A stretch of 64,000 nt of DNA from Aurantiochytrium sp. KH105 (lineage: Eukaryota; Sar; Bigyra; Thraustochytrida; Thraustochytriidae), in NCBI GenBank assembly GCA_003116975.1, contig BGKB01000017.1, positions 434,001 to 498,000 of the forward strand, written 5' to 3'. The notes below the pieces were generated by a model, which saw only the letters and a list, made by a program, of their open reading frames with translations, did no database searches and had not been told where the DNA came from. The translations under genes and the position numbers were made by a program. Of this stretch, positions 30,015 to 41,488 are shown in pieces; positions within the stretch are counted from its first letter, which is position 1, and each line of letters begins with the position of its first letter.

Positions 30015-31732
30015 TCATTTACGGTGATGTTGATCAGGGTCAAGAGTGCGTTGACGTTTGCGACTCGAGGACGATGCGCTTCCAGATCCATGTCCGCCAG
30101 GCCCGGCGCGAGGAGGCTGTGCGATCGAGACTCGGAGCGTCTGCTCGAGGACCTCAGCTCCATTGAGCCGCCACATTGCGAGTCGAGCTGCGTCTTCGGC
30201 ACTGTATTTGACAAAAGCAAAACACTTGTTGTTATGCCGACTCACGTACTCGAGTCCTGGCGCTGCTTGTTCAAACTTCTCTTTGAGCACATCTTCAGGG
30301 AGTGGTCGCGAAAAGCTCACATACAAGCGAGAAGTCTCTAGAGGCGCAGACGTGTTGCCATTCGCTGTGCTTGCCGGTGCAGAAGACCCATTTCCGTGGC
30401 CATGACGATCTTTTCGAGGACGACTTGTTTGCCCAACAGGTGTGCCGTTGCCACCGTGTCCACCAGGCCGAGGCACGCCAGCACTGCTAGAATGATCTTT
30501 GACTCCTCCATTGTCGCGAGCCTTTCCAAGACCTCCTCCTCCTCCTCCTCCTCCTCCTCCGGGTGTGCTGCCGCTTTGCCGAAGATCATGATGGGCATCT
30601 GGAACGCGAATGGGCGTCATGGCTGCCGCGGCTGCCCCAGACGTTGCAGGAGGAGGCGTCGACGGTGGCATGCCCGTCGAGGCAGGCGTTGCCATATGTG
30701 AGTGAACGCTCGGTGCGGGCATACCAGGAGGCACGCCTGAAGGCTGAGGATATCCGGGAACGCCTTGGCCGTACGGAGTCGAAGCCCAGGCTGCCATTGC
30801 TGGGTTGAATATGGATCCCGCACCATGCGGATGGCCCTGAGGGTGAACATAGTAATGTGGCGGAGCTGACCCTGGACCCTGCGCTGGAGGTCCATGCGGT
30901 ATCATGTTTGCAGCAGGATGGTACCCAGAATACCCGGGTGTTGGGTGCGGCGGAACCTGAGGATGGTACATATGTGGAGGAGGGTGATGCATTGACGCGG
31001 CGGCGGCGGCAGCGGCGGCAGCGGCGTACTGAATATTTGGGTCATATCGCTGCATCGAGTCATCGGTGAAGACATCGGAACCTGCAACAACTGCAGCGGG
31101 CCGCGCGGGCACCAAGGCATTAGCGTCGGAGGCCTCGCGGCGCTGCCATGCTTCGTTTGCCGAAGCGTGCGAGCGAGCGTCGCTGTGGCTATTGACTTCC
31201 GAGCTCTCTAGGAAATGAGAGCGCGCCGAGAAAGAAGCACCTCGTTCACGAGCATGCCGCGGAGAGGGCGACGATGACGACGAGGTTGACGACGTTGATG
31301 CAGAGGAGGAAAAGGCCACCGCGGAACGAAAATTGTCAGCAAGACGATCGGCGCTTTCTTCATTGGTCTCAAAATTACTGGCCTCGCGTTCGCGCTCACG
31401 CTCGAGTTCAACTCGACGCCGTGCATTGTCGCGGCCCGTTGAAGCAGGTCGTGGTCTCCCGCGGCGCAAGGAGGAGGTGGAGAAGGAATGCGCAACGTTC
31501 GATCCCAGCCTGCGTTCCCCACGCGGACCCTGGTCGCTTGCAGAGGAGAGATTTGCTCGTAAATGCCGTGTTGTCTGGCCAGCTTCGGTTGCTTGATGCT
31601 TGGGCGCTGGCTGCTCGCGGTCGCGATCGCTTTCATTTTCTCGTTCCTTCGTTCGCCGTTTTCTCGTGTCCGAAGCTCCGGGAGCGGAAGTGAGCGCAGC
31701 GGCGCCAACGCTCTCAACGTCAGCGGGACCAC

Positions 31733-31763
<31 letters not shown>

Positions 31764-33839
31764 GCTGTTGGTGCTGCTGCTGGTACCGCTGCTGGTGGCG
31801 GAGGTGGTTGTGGTTGTGGTGGTGGGCACGTCCTTTTCGGACGCTCCAGCGTCGGCCGCGGACCACTCGAGTTTGAGAGCTTTGCCGTCCTGATCCTCGA
31901 TCTTGAGCTTGTCGAGAGAGCGCGCGGCAGATTCGGCGGCAGCGGCACTCGTAAATCGCGCTCGTCCACAGGCCTCGGTGCTTGTCGGAGAAGGCATATC
32001 AATATACTCAAACCCGGGCAACTTCTTTACAAAGTGCTGGACCGCATCTCTCGACCCATTCGGGACGCGAACAAGAAGGGTACGCGAAGTGGCGCGCGGG
32101 CTTTGATGACGGAACGATCGTGACGTCTCGTCTCCCGTGGACGTAATAGGAGAAGTAGAGGGCGCGGAGGTATTTGACAAGGACGATGCAGCCGCGGCTG
32201 TTGCCTTGGAGCGCTTAGGCTGATGCAACGAGGCCTCAACAACCTGAAACGTCGCACTCTCACCACTTGGAACAGATTGCATTTGTGTCGAAATAGCGCT
32301 ACTCGTACCCTTCATCATGACCGTGGGCGAGGCTGATCTCGTGCGTTTGTTCAAAGGGGCGAGCTTCCCGGAGTGCTGGGGGACCTCATCTGTGCCGAGG
32401 CTTGCGAGAAAAATATCGCCAAGGCTATGAAGACAACGGATGGCCGGCCCGCAAGAGAGAACAGCGCCCCGATTCGCCCAGTCCTCGACGGCGCGTTGAG
32501 CCCCCGAAGGTTTGAGAAAGTTGATGACAGCAACACCACCAAACTCTTGCTCGCTAGGAACCTCATTGTTCGCCAGAAGTGTTCGCACACTGCCAATGGC
32601 AGCGAGATGCGAGAAACGGAAATAGATGCAGTCTTCGATGGCTTGGTTTCGGCCCGTCGCCTCGCCGATATTATCTGTCACCCAATCAAGAGAAATGGCG
32701 GGGTCCTCTTGGCCGAACGTGACAATGACGCGATGCAGGTCTTCTGTATTAATGTCATGACCCTGCGCCCAGTGAACGAAGAGTTCGGCGTCGCCTTGCG
32801 CAAGGTGCTGCTCATGGCAGATTTCAGCGGCCATGATGGCCTCGCTCACACGACTAAAGATGGCAAAGCCTGCAAGGCCGCTCTGTGATTCGCGTAACTG
32901 TAAGCTTTCTACAATACCTGCCATGGAGAGCAGGAGACGCGCATCTCGCTCGAGACTGGCGTCTGATCCGCCTTCAATGCTAAGTTGAACGCGACGGAAA
33001 GGTTCCCACCACGAGGCCGGGACCTGACCGAGCGAGCAGCAGGGCCGTGAGCCATCCGCTTTCGCAACGCGTGCAAGAGACGACGGTCCTTTCGACGAGA
33101 CCGGCGGCGGCGTGGAAGGCAACGTCGAAGTTTTTACATCCTCGAGAAGTGGGCTACCTTTGTCGGCAACCCTTCGTTTTTTATCATGACCAGCGAGCTG
33201 TTTGGTCCCCGAAATTGTGTCAAAGACGGGAGAGTCCCCACCGAGACCGCGCTTCGAGGATAGTGGGATTTTCTCGTCGACAGCGATTTCGACAGCGCCC
33301 TTTGTCTTGGTTCTATCTGAGCTTTCCGAGACACCTGTTTGCGTTGTGACCTCGTGATACTCCTTTACATGCTGATCGGGCGCCCGAGCGACGGCTGCGT
33401 CCTCGCCAGGGTCGCCGTCATTCCTTTCGGCTTCTCGTTTTTGGGTCTCTGCAGTTTTTGCGTTGTCAGTCGTGTCCTTCTTGACGACGTTGACGTGGCC
33501 TATTCGGTCATCATCTTCGTTGCCTGGATCCACGAAGATTGCGTCTTCACTTTTCGTGCTGTGCGCTTTTTTGTCAAGTGTGCGTGCGACGTCCGCCTTC
33601 GGACTCGCAGATTCCCGACCTCGCGCGGCGTTGCGTTTGTCTCTGCCGTGGCGGCCAGGGCCTCCACGCTCCTCCTCGTTTTCCACGCCCGCCTTGGCCT
33701 CGGCGAGTGCGTCGCCGGCGGCGCCGTTCTCCTTCACGGGCCGGCCTTCAACCTCGCTCGCCCCCGCCCGCGGCTCCGCGGCGGCGGGCTCGGCGCGCTC
33801 GGGCGGCTCTTCCGCGGGCGCAGGCGACGCGGGCGCCAT
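30015..33839 (-). CDS. Multi-RRM RNA-binding protein with long disordered regions
   Basis: 1274 residues from the ATG at 33837-33839. The frame is open upstream, but that part is Arg/Ala/Pro-rich and looks like 5' UTR. The C-terminal RRM (about residues 1166-1240) has RNP2 (LYVSFS) and RNP1 (KCFAFVKY) and ends VLEQTLRVSIA, resembling the last RRM of RBM45-like proteins (PGLEYV block). A second clear RRM-like unit is at about 580-660 (RTLLVRVPNGSRDAVQHFV, FEYIDMP). Two weaker RRM-like segments lie at about 275-450 (RRVQLSIEGGSDASLERDAR; VIVTFGQ). Between them are low-complexity runs: poly-N near 690-705, poly-A, poly-G and Pro-rich. It probably acts in mRNA processing or RNP condensates. The RBM45 likeness is a guess. 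Confidence 0.8.
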
Positions 33840-34677
33840 GCTCGCGGCGGGCGCCGGGCGCGGGCGCGCGAGGCCGGGATGGTCGCGGCGAGGTCGAGTG
33901 AGGTTCTTCTGCTGGGCTCGAAAGCGCTGCGATCCTTCGCTGCGCGCGAGCCGGCCCGCGGGCCGAGGGAGGGAGGGAGGGAGCGGGGCGCGGGCCGGAG
34001 GGAGGAGGAGACGAGGGTGGGGCTGGCCCGGCGCCAGCCCTCGCGCCCGTGCGCGCGCCGCTCGCGCCGGCCGCGCGCGCTCTCGCGTCGCGCGTCCCGC
34101 CCGAATCGAGACTGCGAAAAAAGCGCGCCGCCGATACTCGCGTCGACGGCGAACCCGCGTTCGTGTGCGTTCCGACATGTCCGTTGAGCCACCTGGCTGG
34201 CGAGGAGGAGCGAAGTTGAGAGCGAGCACCTTGGCGCGCCGAGTCGATCTTTGTCAGGCTGAGCTTGACGCAAGGCAAGGCAGGGTGGGGCAAGAGCAAA
34301 GGAAAGAAAGCAAGGGAAAGCAAGGGAATTGAAGGAATTTAAAGAGGGGTAGTGCTGGGTTTTCTTTTTTTGTCTTGTGGAGTTGCTATGTTTCAAGGAT
34401 AAAGAACTTGTGGACCGGACTGCACGAGTACTTTAGCTGCTCTTGGTCACATCTCGATCTTGATAGGCCTGAAAGAAACAAGCATATTTGGCGCGTGCAG
34501 AAGGACCGCCGACTCAGCTTCCCGTGTGCAAAGAAAGGAGAAGCTAGACGAGGCTGGAGATGCGAGGACGAGGCCGCGGCTGACCACCTCGAAGGACTTT
34601 GGCCTGTCGAGGTCGTCTCGCCTCTCTCGCGAGCGTGGGAGGACAGCGCGCGAGGCAGACGCACCCGTTTTAAAAGA
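33840..34677. promoter_or_regulatory. GC-rich divergent region between RRM and WW genes
   Basis: 838 bp. The half next to the RRM gene is extremely GC-rich and Arg-coding on both strands. A purine/CAAGG-rich stretch (34268-34335, repeated GCAAGG and GAAAGCAAGG units) resembles the pentamer tracts seen at other starts. A TTTTAAAAG element directly precedes the WW-gene ATG. Confidence 0.4.
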
Positions 34678-37600
34678 ATGTACGGCGCACAAAGCGCCGG
34701 CCAAAGGCAACGCGATCCGAGACGAAAGTCGGTTCGCCGAAAGCCGCCGCACGGCGCAGTGCCTGCGACGGCGCAAAGCCGAAAAATTGGCCCACGCGTC
34801 GAATATCGCGGCCAGCGCGCAAATGCGCCCTCGATCAGGTATTCAAGAGATCGCCCAAGTTCACCTGCAGTCAATGCGGTACGCAGGCAAAATGTGAACG
34901 ATATCCTTTCGTGGACGAGTATTTCACACGGCACGGACATGCGCAGCCACGTGAACGTCTCGCAAGTGCACGAAGTAAACAGCCCGCGGAATATCGACGC
35001 AAGTACTGCACGACGTATTGTGCTCCGGGATCGTATCGCCGTTGACCTACCTCTGGTTCCGACAGTAAAGTACAGACACGAAGGAGCACTTGGTGCAAGC
35101 GGCATGGCTTCCTCTGGACAGCTGAACGAGGCAAGTATGGCCTCGTTCATGACCTCGGAACCGACTTCGACCACCATAATGGATTGTGTCGAGGTATCTG
35201 CAATGCGAGACCTCGTTCGAGATGTAAGGCGACGTGTTCGGTCCATGTCTCGCCGACAAGGCAGCGGGCAGGCCGGGCGAAATGAAAATGACGAGCATGC
35301 CCATGGACGACATCTGGCGCCAGCACTTCGTATCCTTCAAATTGAAACGAACAAACTCCAGATGCTACTCAAGGACATTTTACAGCACGACAATGGTTCA
35401 GGGCCTTCTATTTCGGGGCATTCTGTTCCGGCCGAGAGACCTCCTAGCCAAGATGCTGGCGTCGTGCTTGAGGATGTAGATATGGGGGATCAAGCAATGG
35501 TCCCGGAGCCAGAAGCCCAACCTGATTTGCCACAGGAAGACGAGATTGAGAATGACGGTCAACGCGAGGAGGGACATGAGGCGGCGCAATGGGAGATGGT
35601 CCTCGATCAAGAGACAGGATTGAACTATTTTTACAATGCAACAACGCAAGAGTCATCCTGGGAAGCTCCTCGGGAACTGAGGGAGGCGCGAGACAAAGTT
35701 CCAGATCATTCAGTGAGCCGTCACATGTCCCGCGGAAATCAGAACGAGAGCTCCAAGCTACCAGCTTCAGCTGACCGGCGTGCTTCGCGAGATAATCAGA
35801 GCGGAAGTGGAAAGTCGAGGGTTCTGAACAAATTTCAATCCTCATCTTCTTCTTCTTCGCGCCGTGCTTCAAGTCATGGTCAAGCCATTGATCGCGGTGA
35901 TAAGTACTCAGAGAGCCGTACTTCGTTTCAAGAAGAAACGTCAGGCAAGTTTTTGCAGCAGAAGAAGGAAGAAAGTGTACTCAATTCGGGGCAAGTTTAC
36001 GGCGATTGGCAGGCTTGGACGCAGCAGGATCCTGTTGTGAATGCTTCATCGCTGACCGATGCGGCCTGGCAGTCGGAGGTGGCAGCGGTCACCACCGAGA
36101 CACTCGAGGCCAAAGAAGAAAGCGGATTCAGTGCGGAAGCGATCGTCCCGGCTGCGTCCGCGAACGTTGTTGTCGCCACAGACACGAGGTCAAGCGATGC
36201 TTCGAGCCAAGAGGCGTTGGCACATCATGCAAGCTGGCCGGAATGGAGTCGCATGTGGGAATCTGAGGTCGGCATTTACTTGTACGTGAACAATCATACG
36301 GGAAAAATCTCGCGCAAGGCACCGAAAGGGTGGACGTTTAGTACCGAAGACGACGGCAAGTCACCTTTGGCGGATCAGATTGTGGTTTTACAGTCTGCGT
36401 ATCGCGGGCATCGCGCCCGTGTGCAGACGCGCGAGCTTCGCGCCGAGGGCAGGTCCGATGAAGAAGGGAGAGATACCTTTGACGTGGATGGGCTCGGCCA
36501 ACAAGCCGGTGCAGGCGAACAGGAAGCTGGATGGGGCCACCCTGTGATGACGCCCAAGACTGATACGTCGTACTCGGACATGTTTGCGGGCATCACGCTT
36601 GATGATGACTTCGATGGAGACGATCCATTTGCGGCTCTGATGGGGGATGCTATGGAGATTCAGAGTCCAAGTGAAGACGTGCTCGATGACTTGCGTGCGA
36701 GCGGCCTCGACGATCAGGATTGGAATCGTTCGATTGAGCTCGAGGACGCGCCCGTCGACCTCCCGACGGTCGACGCTAGCGAGTCGTCAAATTTTGTTCC
36801 AGCGACCCTGGACACAGCATTATCAAGCGCCGAAACGCCCAAGAGTATCTTGAATCGTAGAGGCTCGACAAAGAAGCTCCTAATTGCCACTGACGACGAT
36901 GAGGACGGCGTCGAAGAAGGCAACAATATGATGGGCATGGGCCCACCACCCGAGGTCTTGATTTGGAGCGCTCTAAATGCGCGTGCGACGCCGACAGGGC
37001 GGCAAGTTGGCGAATGGGTCGAGCGCGTGGACCCGGAGTCTGAAGAAGTGTATTATGCAAATCTCGCGACGGGCGAGTCAAAGTGGGAAATGCCCGCAGA
37101 CTTTGATCGGCGAAGCGGCCAGCTCCAAATGGCCACCACGGACGAGGCGTGGGAAGAGCTAGTGTCGCCGACGGGACGACACTTGTTTTGGTACAATTGG
37201 AGCAACGGCGAACGAACGGCAGAGACGCCACCAGCTCTGCGCGAAGGGCGGGCGAGCGTAGCTTCGGTGACGCTTGCGTCGATGGAGCACGAGGGATCAA
37301 ATCGAATTCAAGCTGAGTACCTCTGGGAGCTGTTGCGGTCGAATGCTACGGCAGTCATGTCGTGCGGAGCATGGGTGTGTCTCGAGGAGGCGACGCATGG
37401 CGATCAATTCTACTATTGTAAGTCGACGGGAGACTCGCAATGGGAACGACCCGAGGCGTGGAACGACGCGGAAGCAACGCCCATTGAAGAGGTATCGCGC
37501 TCGAGCGCATCCGTGGAGCCGAAGGAAGAGAATGAAAGCCAAGAAGGGGATGCACCAAAGATGCGACGCAAAAACTCGAGCTTGCAGTCGCTTGTGCACG

Positions 37601-38313
37601 CGAAGAAACTTGCTCGCACATTGACGATGAAACGCAAAAATCGTAGCTGGAGTTGCGTGGTGAGCCCGCACGACCGGTGTCTGTTCGAGTACAATTGGGA
37701 TACTTGTCTTGTGCGCAAGACTCTAAATTTGAATGCCAAGCAAGTGAATCCGATGCGACGCTTTCTTTTACAGAACACGACGACGCTGGAAGGCGGCATG
37801 CAGCTTGGTGGACCGCGTCAGCTGCCCGGAGGCACGCGGCATTTGTGGTCTCTTTTGCGAGCGCGAGCCGTAGAGACGGGCGTCGAGGCCGAAGGCTGGA
37901 GGGAATACTTGGATGAGCTTTCTCGTGAGCTCTTTTATGGCACGATTGATGGTCGAGAATGGCAGTGGGAGCGACCCTCTGTGCTCTCTTCAGCAAGTGA
38001 CGCAAAGGAGCCTGCCTTAATTGACGGCGCTGATGGCGCAGCAACTGATGAGGAGAGTAAGAGCGTCGGGCCGCGGCCTGGATCCGAATGGCGTACCGTC
38101 AAGTCGCTGGAGGGTGGTACGTACTGGATTCACCGCGAGACGGGACGGAAGTCGTATGTGGATCCAGCAGAGACGGGTCCAATGGGAATATTGCAGCGAG
38201 CACCCACTATGTCATCGATCCAGTCGTCAACACCATCGTTCCAGGTTTCGAATCGCGCGATTTTGTCACCCAAGGGTAAAAAGCTCTTTGCATTTGACGA
38301 TGGCGAGAACTAA
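34678..38313 (+). CDS. WW-repeat / IQ scaffold protein
   Basis: 1211 residues from the first ATG (34678). About eight WW or WW-like units are visible: residues about 305-335 (LNYFYNATTQESSWEAP), 522-552, 778-812 (EVYYANLATGESKWEMP), 824-855, 897-929 (QFYYCKSTGDSQWERP), 991-1018, 1072-1103 and 1137-1167. Four keep both the first Trp/aromatic cluster and the final W..P; the others are degenerate. One IQ motif (VVLQSAYRGHRARVQ, about 570-586) follows the second WW unit. WW domains bind Pro-rich ligands and IQ motifs bind calmodulin-like proteins. No catalytic domain is seen, so a scaffold role is inferred. WW plus IQ occurs in stramenopile and ciliate cytoskeletal proteins. The N-terminal 250 residues are Arg-rich and disordered. 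Confidence 0.82.
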   Translation: MYGAQSAGQRQRDPRRKSVRRKPPHGAVPATAQSRKIGPRVEYRGQRANAPSIRYSRDRPSSPAVNAVRRQNVNDILSWTSISHGTDMRSHVNVSQVHEVNSPRNIDASTARRIVLRDRIAVDLPLVPTVKYRHEGALGASGMASSGQLNEASMASFMTSEPTSTTIMDCVEVSAMRDLVRDVRRRVRSMSRRQGSGQAGRNENDEHAHGRHLAPALRILQIETNKLQMLLKDILQHDNGSGPSISGHSVPAERPPSQDAGVVLEDVDMGDQAMVPEPEAQPDLPQEDEIENDGQREEGHEAAQWEMVLDQETGLNYFYNATTQESSWEAPRELREARDKVPDHSVSRHMSRGNQNESSKLPASADRRASRDNQSGSGKSRVLNKFQSSSSSSSRRASSHGQAIDRGDKYSESRTSFQEETSGKFLQQKKEESVLNSGQVYGDWQAWTQQDPVVNASSLTDAAWQSEVAAVTTETLEAKEESGFSAEAIVPAASANVVVATDTRSSDASSQEALAHHASWPEWSRMWESEVGIYLYVNNHTGKISRKAPKGWTFSTEDDGKSPLADQIVVLQSAYRGHRARVQTRELRAEGRSDEEGRDTFDVDGLGQQAGAGEQEAGWGHPVMTPKTDTSYSDMFAGITLDDDFDGDDPFAALMGDAMEIQSPSEDVLDDLRASGLDDQDWNRSIELEDAPVDLPTVDASESSNFVPATLDTALSSAETPKSILNRRGSTKKLLIATDDDEDGVEEGNNMMGMGPPPEVLIWSALNARATPTGRQVGEWVERVDPESEEVYYANLATGESKWEMPADFDRRSGQLQMATTDEAWEELVSPTGRHLFWYNWSNGERTAETPPALREGRASVASVTLASMEHEGSNRIQAEYLWELLRSNATAVMSCGAWVCLEEATHGDQFYYCKSTGDSQWERPEAWNDAEATPIEEVSRSSASVEPKEENESQEGDAPKMRRKNSSLQSLVHAKKLARTLTMKRKNRSWSCVVSPHDRCLFEYNWDTCLVRKTLNLNAKQVNPMRRFLLQNTTTLEGGMQLGGPRQLPGGTRHLWSLLRARAVETGVEAEGWREYLDELSRELFYGTIDGREWQWERPSVLSSASDAKEPALIDGADGAATDEESKSVGPRPGSEWRTVKSLEGGTYWIHRETGRKSYVDPAETGPMGILQRAPTMSSIQSSTPSFQVSNRAILSPKGKKLFAFDDGEN

Positions 38314-38647
38314 AGTAGACAGACCCCCATGTAAAAGTCATCGTTGATAATTTTATTTGTCGAGGATTTGATTTCAAGTTGAAGAAAGAAGGGAGAAGCA
38401 CAGAATAAAGGTTTGGCACGAGTTGGTGCGACAGCATAACGATGACAAGAGTCAGAAAAATAATATATAAAAAGAATGAAAGTGGGATTGTTTGTCATGT
38501 TCAGTCGAAATGGGTATACTAGTACATAAATACTTCTAACTATGGATGGAGGTACGGAGTGGCAAAGGAGTTCTCTACGAAACGAAGACTTGCTACTATT
38601 TGCTCCTTGGGGAGAAAGACCGACCATAATGATCGAATCAAATCAGA
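38314..38647. other. Convergent 3' intergenic region
   Basis: 334 bp, AT-rich relative to the genes, between the WW gene (+) and the Cys/His-repeat gene (-). AATAAA-like signals lie near 38406 and 38458. No gene seen. Confidence 0.5.
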
Positions 38648-40426
38648 TTAGTGGTGGGGCTGGCGGTGCGACATGTACTCGGAAAGCTTGGGAGACTTTG
38701 CACGGTACTGCTCTTGACTCTGAAACTGCTGGATTGCCTGAAGCTTTGCGAGCTGCTCTTGGAGCGCGGCAAAGTCGGCAAGGCCATGGTTCTGCGAGTG
38801 TTGAGGCTGCTGGAGCGGAGGGGTGCCCGGGGCCGAGGCGCGCGCACGAAGAGCGTCCAGAATGGCCTGGGCGTTGATCGGCTGCTGCTGCTGCTGCTGC
38901 TGGGGCTGGGGCGAGTTGCTCTGGCTCTGCACGTTGAAGCGCTGCTGGTGGATGTACGCCGGTTGAGCGGTGGGGAGCGAAGGCACGGAGCTGGAGCGGG
39001 AGGGCTGCTCGCGCTCCTGCGAGGCGAACCGATCCATGCTGCGGAGTGATCCGCTCTGCAGGTTCATGAGGAGAATGTCGCGAATTCGCTGCTCTTGCTG
39101 CTCACGGCGGCGCTGCTCCTCCTCGAAGCGCTTGTTCTCCTCCTCCTTTTCCTCTTGCTCCTGCCGCTGCCGCTGCTGCTGCTGCTGCTGAAGAAGGTTC
39201 ATGGACACAAACGAAGAGTTGAGCATGAGCGGTTTGCTCGACTTCGTGTTGCTGGTAGCAAAGAGAGGATGCGACGGGGAGGAAGTGGAGGGGGAAGGGG
39301 CGGGGTTGACAGCGCGAGCTTCGGGCGCGGTCTGCACGGCGCGAGACGGGGTGGGGCGGACGATCGGGTTGGAGGGCGCAGAGGCGACGGGAAGACGCGA
39401 GGTCATGACCGGTGCATGCTGCATCTGCATCTGCTGCTGCGGCTGCTGCTGATGCGCCATGGTGGATGCGGCGAGCAGCTTGCGGTGCTGGGTTCCGTGC
39501 TTGGCGCAAAAGGGGCTGCCACCGCGCGCGCTCTTGCCGCATCCGCCGACGGTGCAGCGACGTCCACCGCCGTGCTTGACGCAAAAGTTGGTGGATCCAA
39601 CGGCAGACTTGTCGCAGTTCTCCTTGGCGCAGCGGCGACCACCGCCGTGCGCGATGCAATAGTCGGTCGAGCCACGCGCAGCCTTGGTGCAGCCAGGAAG
39701 CTTGCAGCGCTTGCCGCCGCCATGGGCCTTGCAAAGATCGGTGGATCCCTGCGCGGACTTGGAGCATCCAGCAACGGAGCAACGGCGTCCGCCTCCATGG
39801 GCCTTGCAGCGTGTGGTCCTGCCCTGCGCGCTCTTGAAGCACCCGGGCATGTCGCAGCGGCGGCCGGCGGCATGACGGATGCAGACGAGGCCGGCGTTAC
39901 CGACAACGCGATCGCATCCGGGATGCTCGCAGAGATGGTCACCTGGCGTGGATGGTGCGCCCGTGCTGTTTGGGACGGAAGGCGATCCGTGCACGCTTTG
40001 GGGCGGGGAGGTTGGTGTGCTGAGGCGGATGAGCGCGGGAGGCGTCATCATGTTGTCGCGCCCGTCGCAGGCGGCGCCCTGTTGATGGTGCTGTTGCTGC
40101 TGCTGGTGCTGCTGTTGCTGCTGCTGCAGCTGGAGGGCCATCTGCTTAGCGAGCTGGAAGAGCTGCTGCTGCTCAAAGAGTTGCTCTGCGTTGATCTTGC
40201 GCTTGCGCGAGTTGTTGAGGCCCATCTGGTTGGCCATGCTCATGAGCGCGTCGACGCTGGATGCCGTGAGGCCCTGGGTTTCGGCGGCGCTGCGCGGGGA
40301 CACGCTGCCGTCCTCATGAGGCTGCCTGTCCAGATGCGGCACCTCGCGTCCATCGTTGAACATCCACTGCAGCCTCTCGTCCGCGGGCGCGTCTCCGCTC
40401 GAGCCCTGCTCCGGCGCGTGGCGCAT
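38648..40426 (-). CDS. Nuclear-type protein with six tandem Cys/His repeats and poly-Q
   Basis: 592 residues from the ATG at 40424-40426; the frame is open about 40 codons further upstream without an ATG. Residues about 163-310 hold six tandem units of about 25 residues with pattern C-x4-C-x10-C-x2-H, joined by HGGG(R/K)RC linkers (for example CSVAGCSKSAQGSTDLCKAH). This is the zinc-binding repeat found in stramenopile and plant proteins often labelled WRKY19-like; no WRKYGQK motif is present. A basic SRKRKIN segment (about residue 73) may be a nuclear signal. Gln-rich runs flank the repeats on both sides (about 90-115, and three in the C-terminal half). A DNA-binding or transcriptional role is inferred, not shown. 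Confidence 0.82.
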   Translation of the reverse strand: MRHAPEQGSSGDAPADERLQWMFNDGREVPHLDRQPHEDGSVSPRSAAETQGLTASSVDALMSMANQMGLNNSRKRKINAEQLFEQQQLFQLAKQMALQLQQQQQQHQQQQQHHQQGAACDGRDNMMTPPALIRLSTPTSPPQSVHGSPSVPNSTGAPSTPGDHLCEHPGCDRVVGNAGLVCIRHAAGRRCDMPGCFKSAQGRTTRCKAHGGGRRCSVAGCSKSAQGSTDLCKAHGGGKRCKLPGCTKAARGSTDYCIAHGGGRRCAKENCDKSAVGSTNFCVKHGGGRRCTVGGCGKSARGGSPFCAKHGTQHRKLLAASTMAHQQQPQQQMQMQHAPVMTSRLPVASAPSNPIVRPTPSRAVQTAPEARAVNPAPSPSTSSPSHPLFATSNTKSSKPLMLNSSFVSMNLLQQQQQQRQRQEQEEKEEENKRFEEEQRRREQQEQRIRDILLMNLQSGSLRSMDRFASQEREQPSRSSSVPSLPTAQPAYIHQQRFNVQSQSNSPQPQQQQQQQPINAQAILDALRARASAPGTPPLQQPQHSQNHGLADFAALQEQLAKLQAIQQFQSQEQYRAKSPKLSEYMSHRQPHH

Positions 40427-40963
40427 CTTGCCTCCTCTCGCTCGTTCGCTTCCGCTGCTGCTGGCCACCAAGCAAGATTCGCTTCTGCTGCTGCTGCTGC
40501 TCCTGCGCCGGCGAGGCCGGGTCACTCGAGCGGTCAGCAATTCAACCAACGATCTCTGGCGGGGGCGGAAAAGCGTCCCCTGCCCGCTCGCGGGGCAGTC
40601 GGCCGCCGCTGCGTCTGCGGAGGTACGCGTCCGCGCCGCGCTTCGTGCGCGCCTTCCTTCGTGCGTGCGTGCGTGCGTGCGCGTCCGTCTGGCCGGCCGG
40701 CCGCCTCGACGTCGCGCGTCAAGGCCCGGGGCGGAAGACTCGGCGACGGGATGGGATCGAGGGATGTCTCGCCTCCACAGGCCTGGCTGGCGAGCGGCGG
40801 CGGGAGGGGGGAACGAGAACGAGACGGTATGTCTGCGTGCCTGCGACTCGTGCCGGCGGGTGGGGCGGGGCTCCTCGCGGCGGCAACGGCAACGGCAGGG
40901 GGGGATTCCGAATGGTTTGTGATTTGAATCGAACGAACCGCCTCGAATGGCGGGCGCGGCTGG

Positions 40964-40995
40964 CTGCCTGGCTGGCTGCCTGGCTGGCTGGCTGA
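40964..40995. repeat. (TGGC)n tetranucleotide repeat
   Basis: Repeated TGGC units with GCC interruptions, upstream of the Cys/His-repeat gene. A second block of CTGGC/TGGCT units is at about 41162-41190. Confidence 0.7.
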
Positions 40996-41234
40996 TCGGA
41001 GAAAGGGCTCGGGCGTGGGCTTCGATCGATCGGTCGGTCGGCGACCGAGCGTGACCGTCAAGCGCGCCGAGCAGTACTGTCCTCTTTTCTTCACTTTCTT
41101 TCCAGAGCGGACGGCTGGCTGTCTCTCCAGCTAGCTAGCTAGCTCGCGGCACCCGTTCTCTGTGGCTGGCTGGCTGCGGCTGGCTGGCTTCGGGCGCGGC
41201 GCGACGAGAGTCACGTGCGGCCTCGCTCGCTCGG

Positions 41235-41275
41235 GCTTGGCTGCTGCCTTGGCTTGGCTTGGCTTGGTTTGGCTG
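41235..41275. repeat. GCTTG pentanucleotide tract
   Basis: Tandem CTTGG units, about 820 bp upstream of the Cys/His-repeat start. Further short blocks of the same motif are at 41463-41477, 41720-41745 and 41769-41784. Confidence 0.75.
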
Positions 41276-41488
41276 CGCTGCGCTAGCGTTGATTCTGCTT
41301 CTGCTGCTTCTGCTTTCTCGCGCGCGATTTGCAGGTCCGAGTTTGGGGTTTGAACCTCGAGCGCCTCTCCTTTTTTCCCCGCCTCTTTCGGCGCTTCTTT
41401 TCTTTCTCTCTCTCTCTCTCCCTCCTTTGAAAGCTTTCCTCCCCGGCCCGCGAAGCCGCCGAAGCCAAGCCAAGCCAGAGAGACGATC

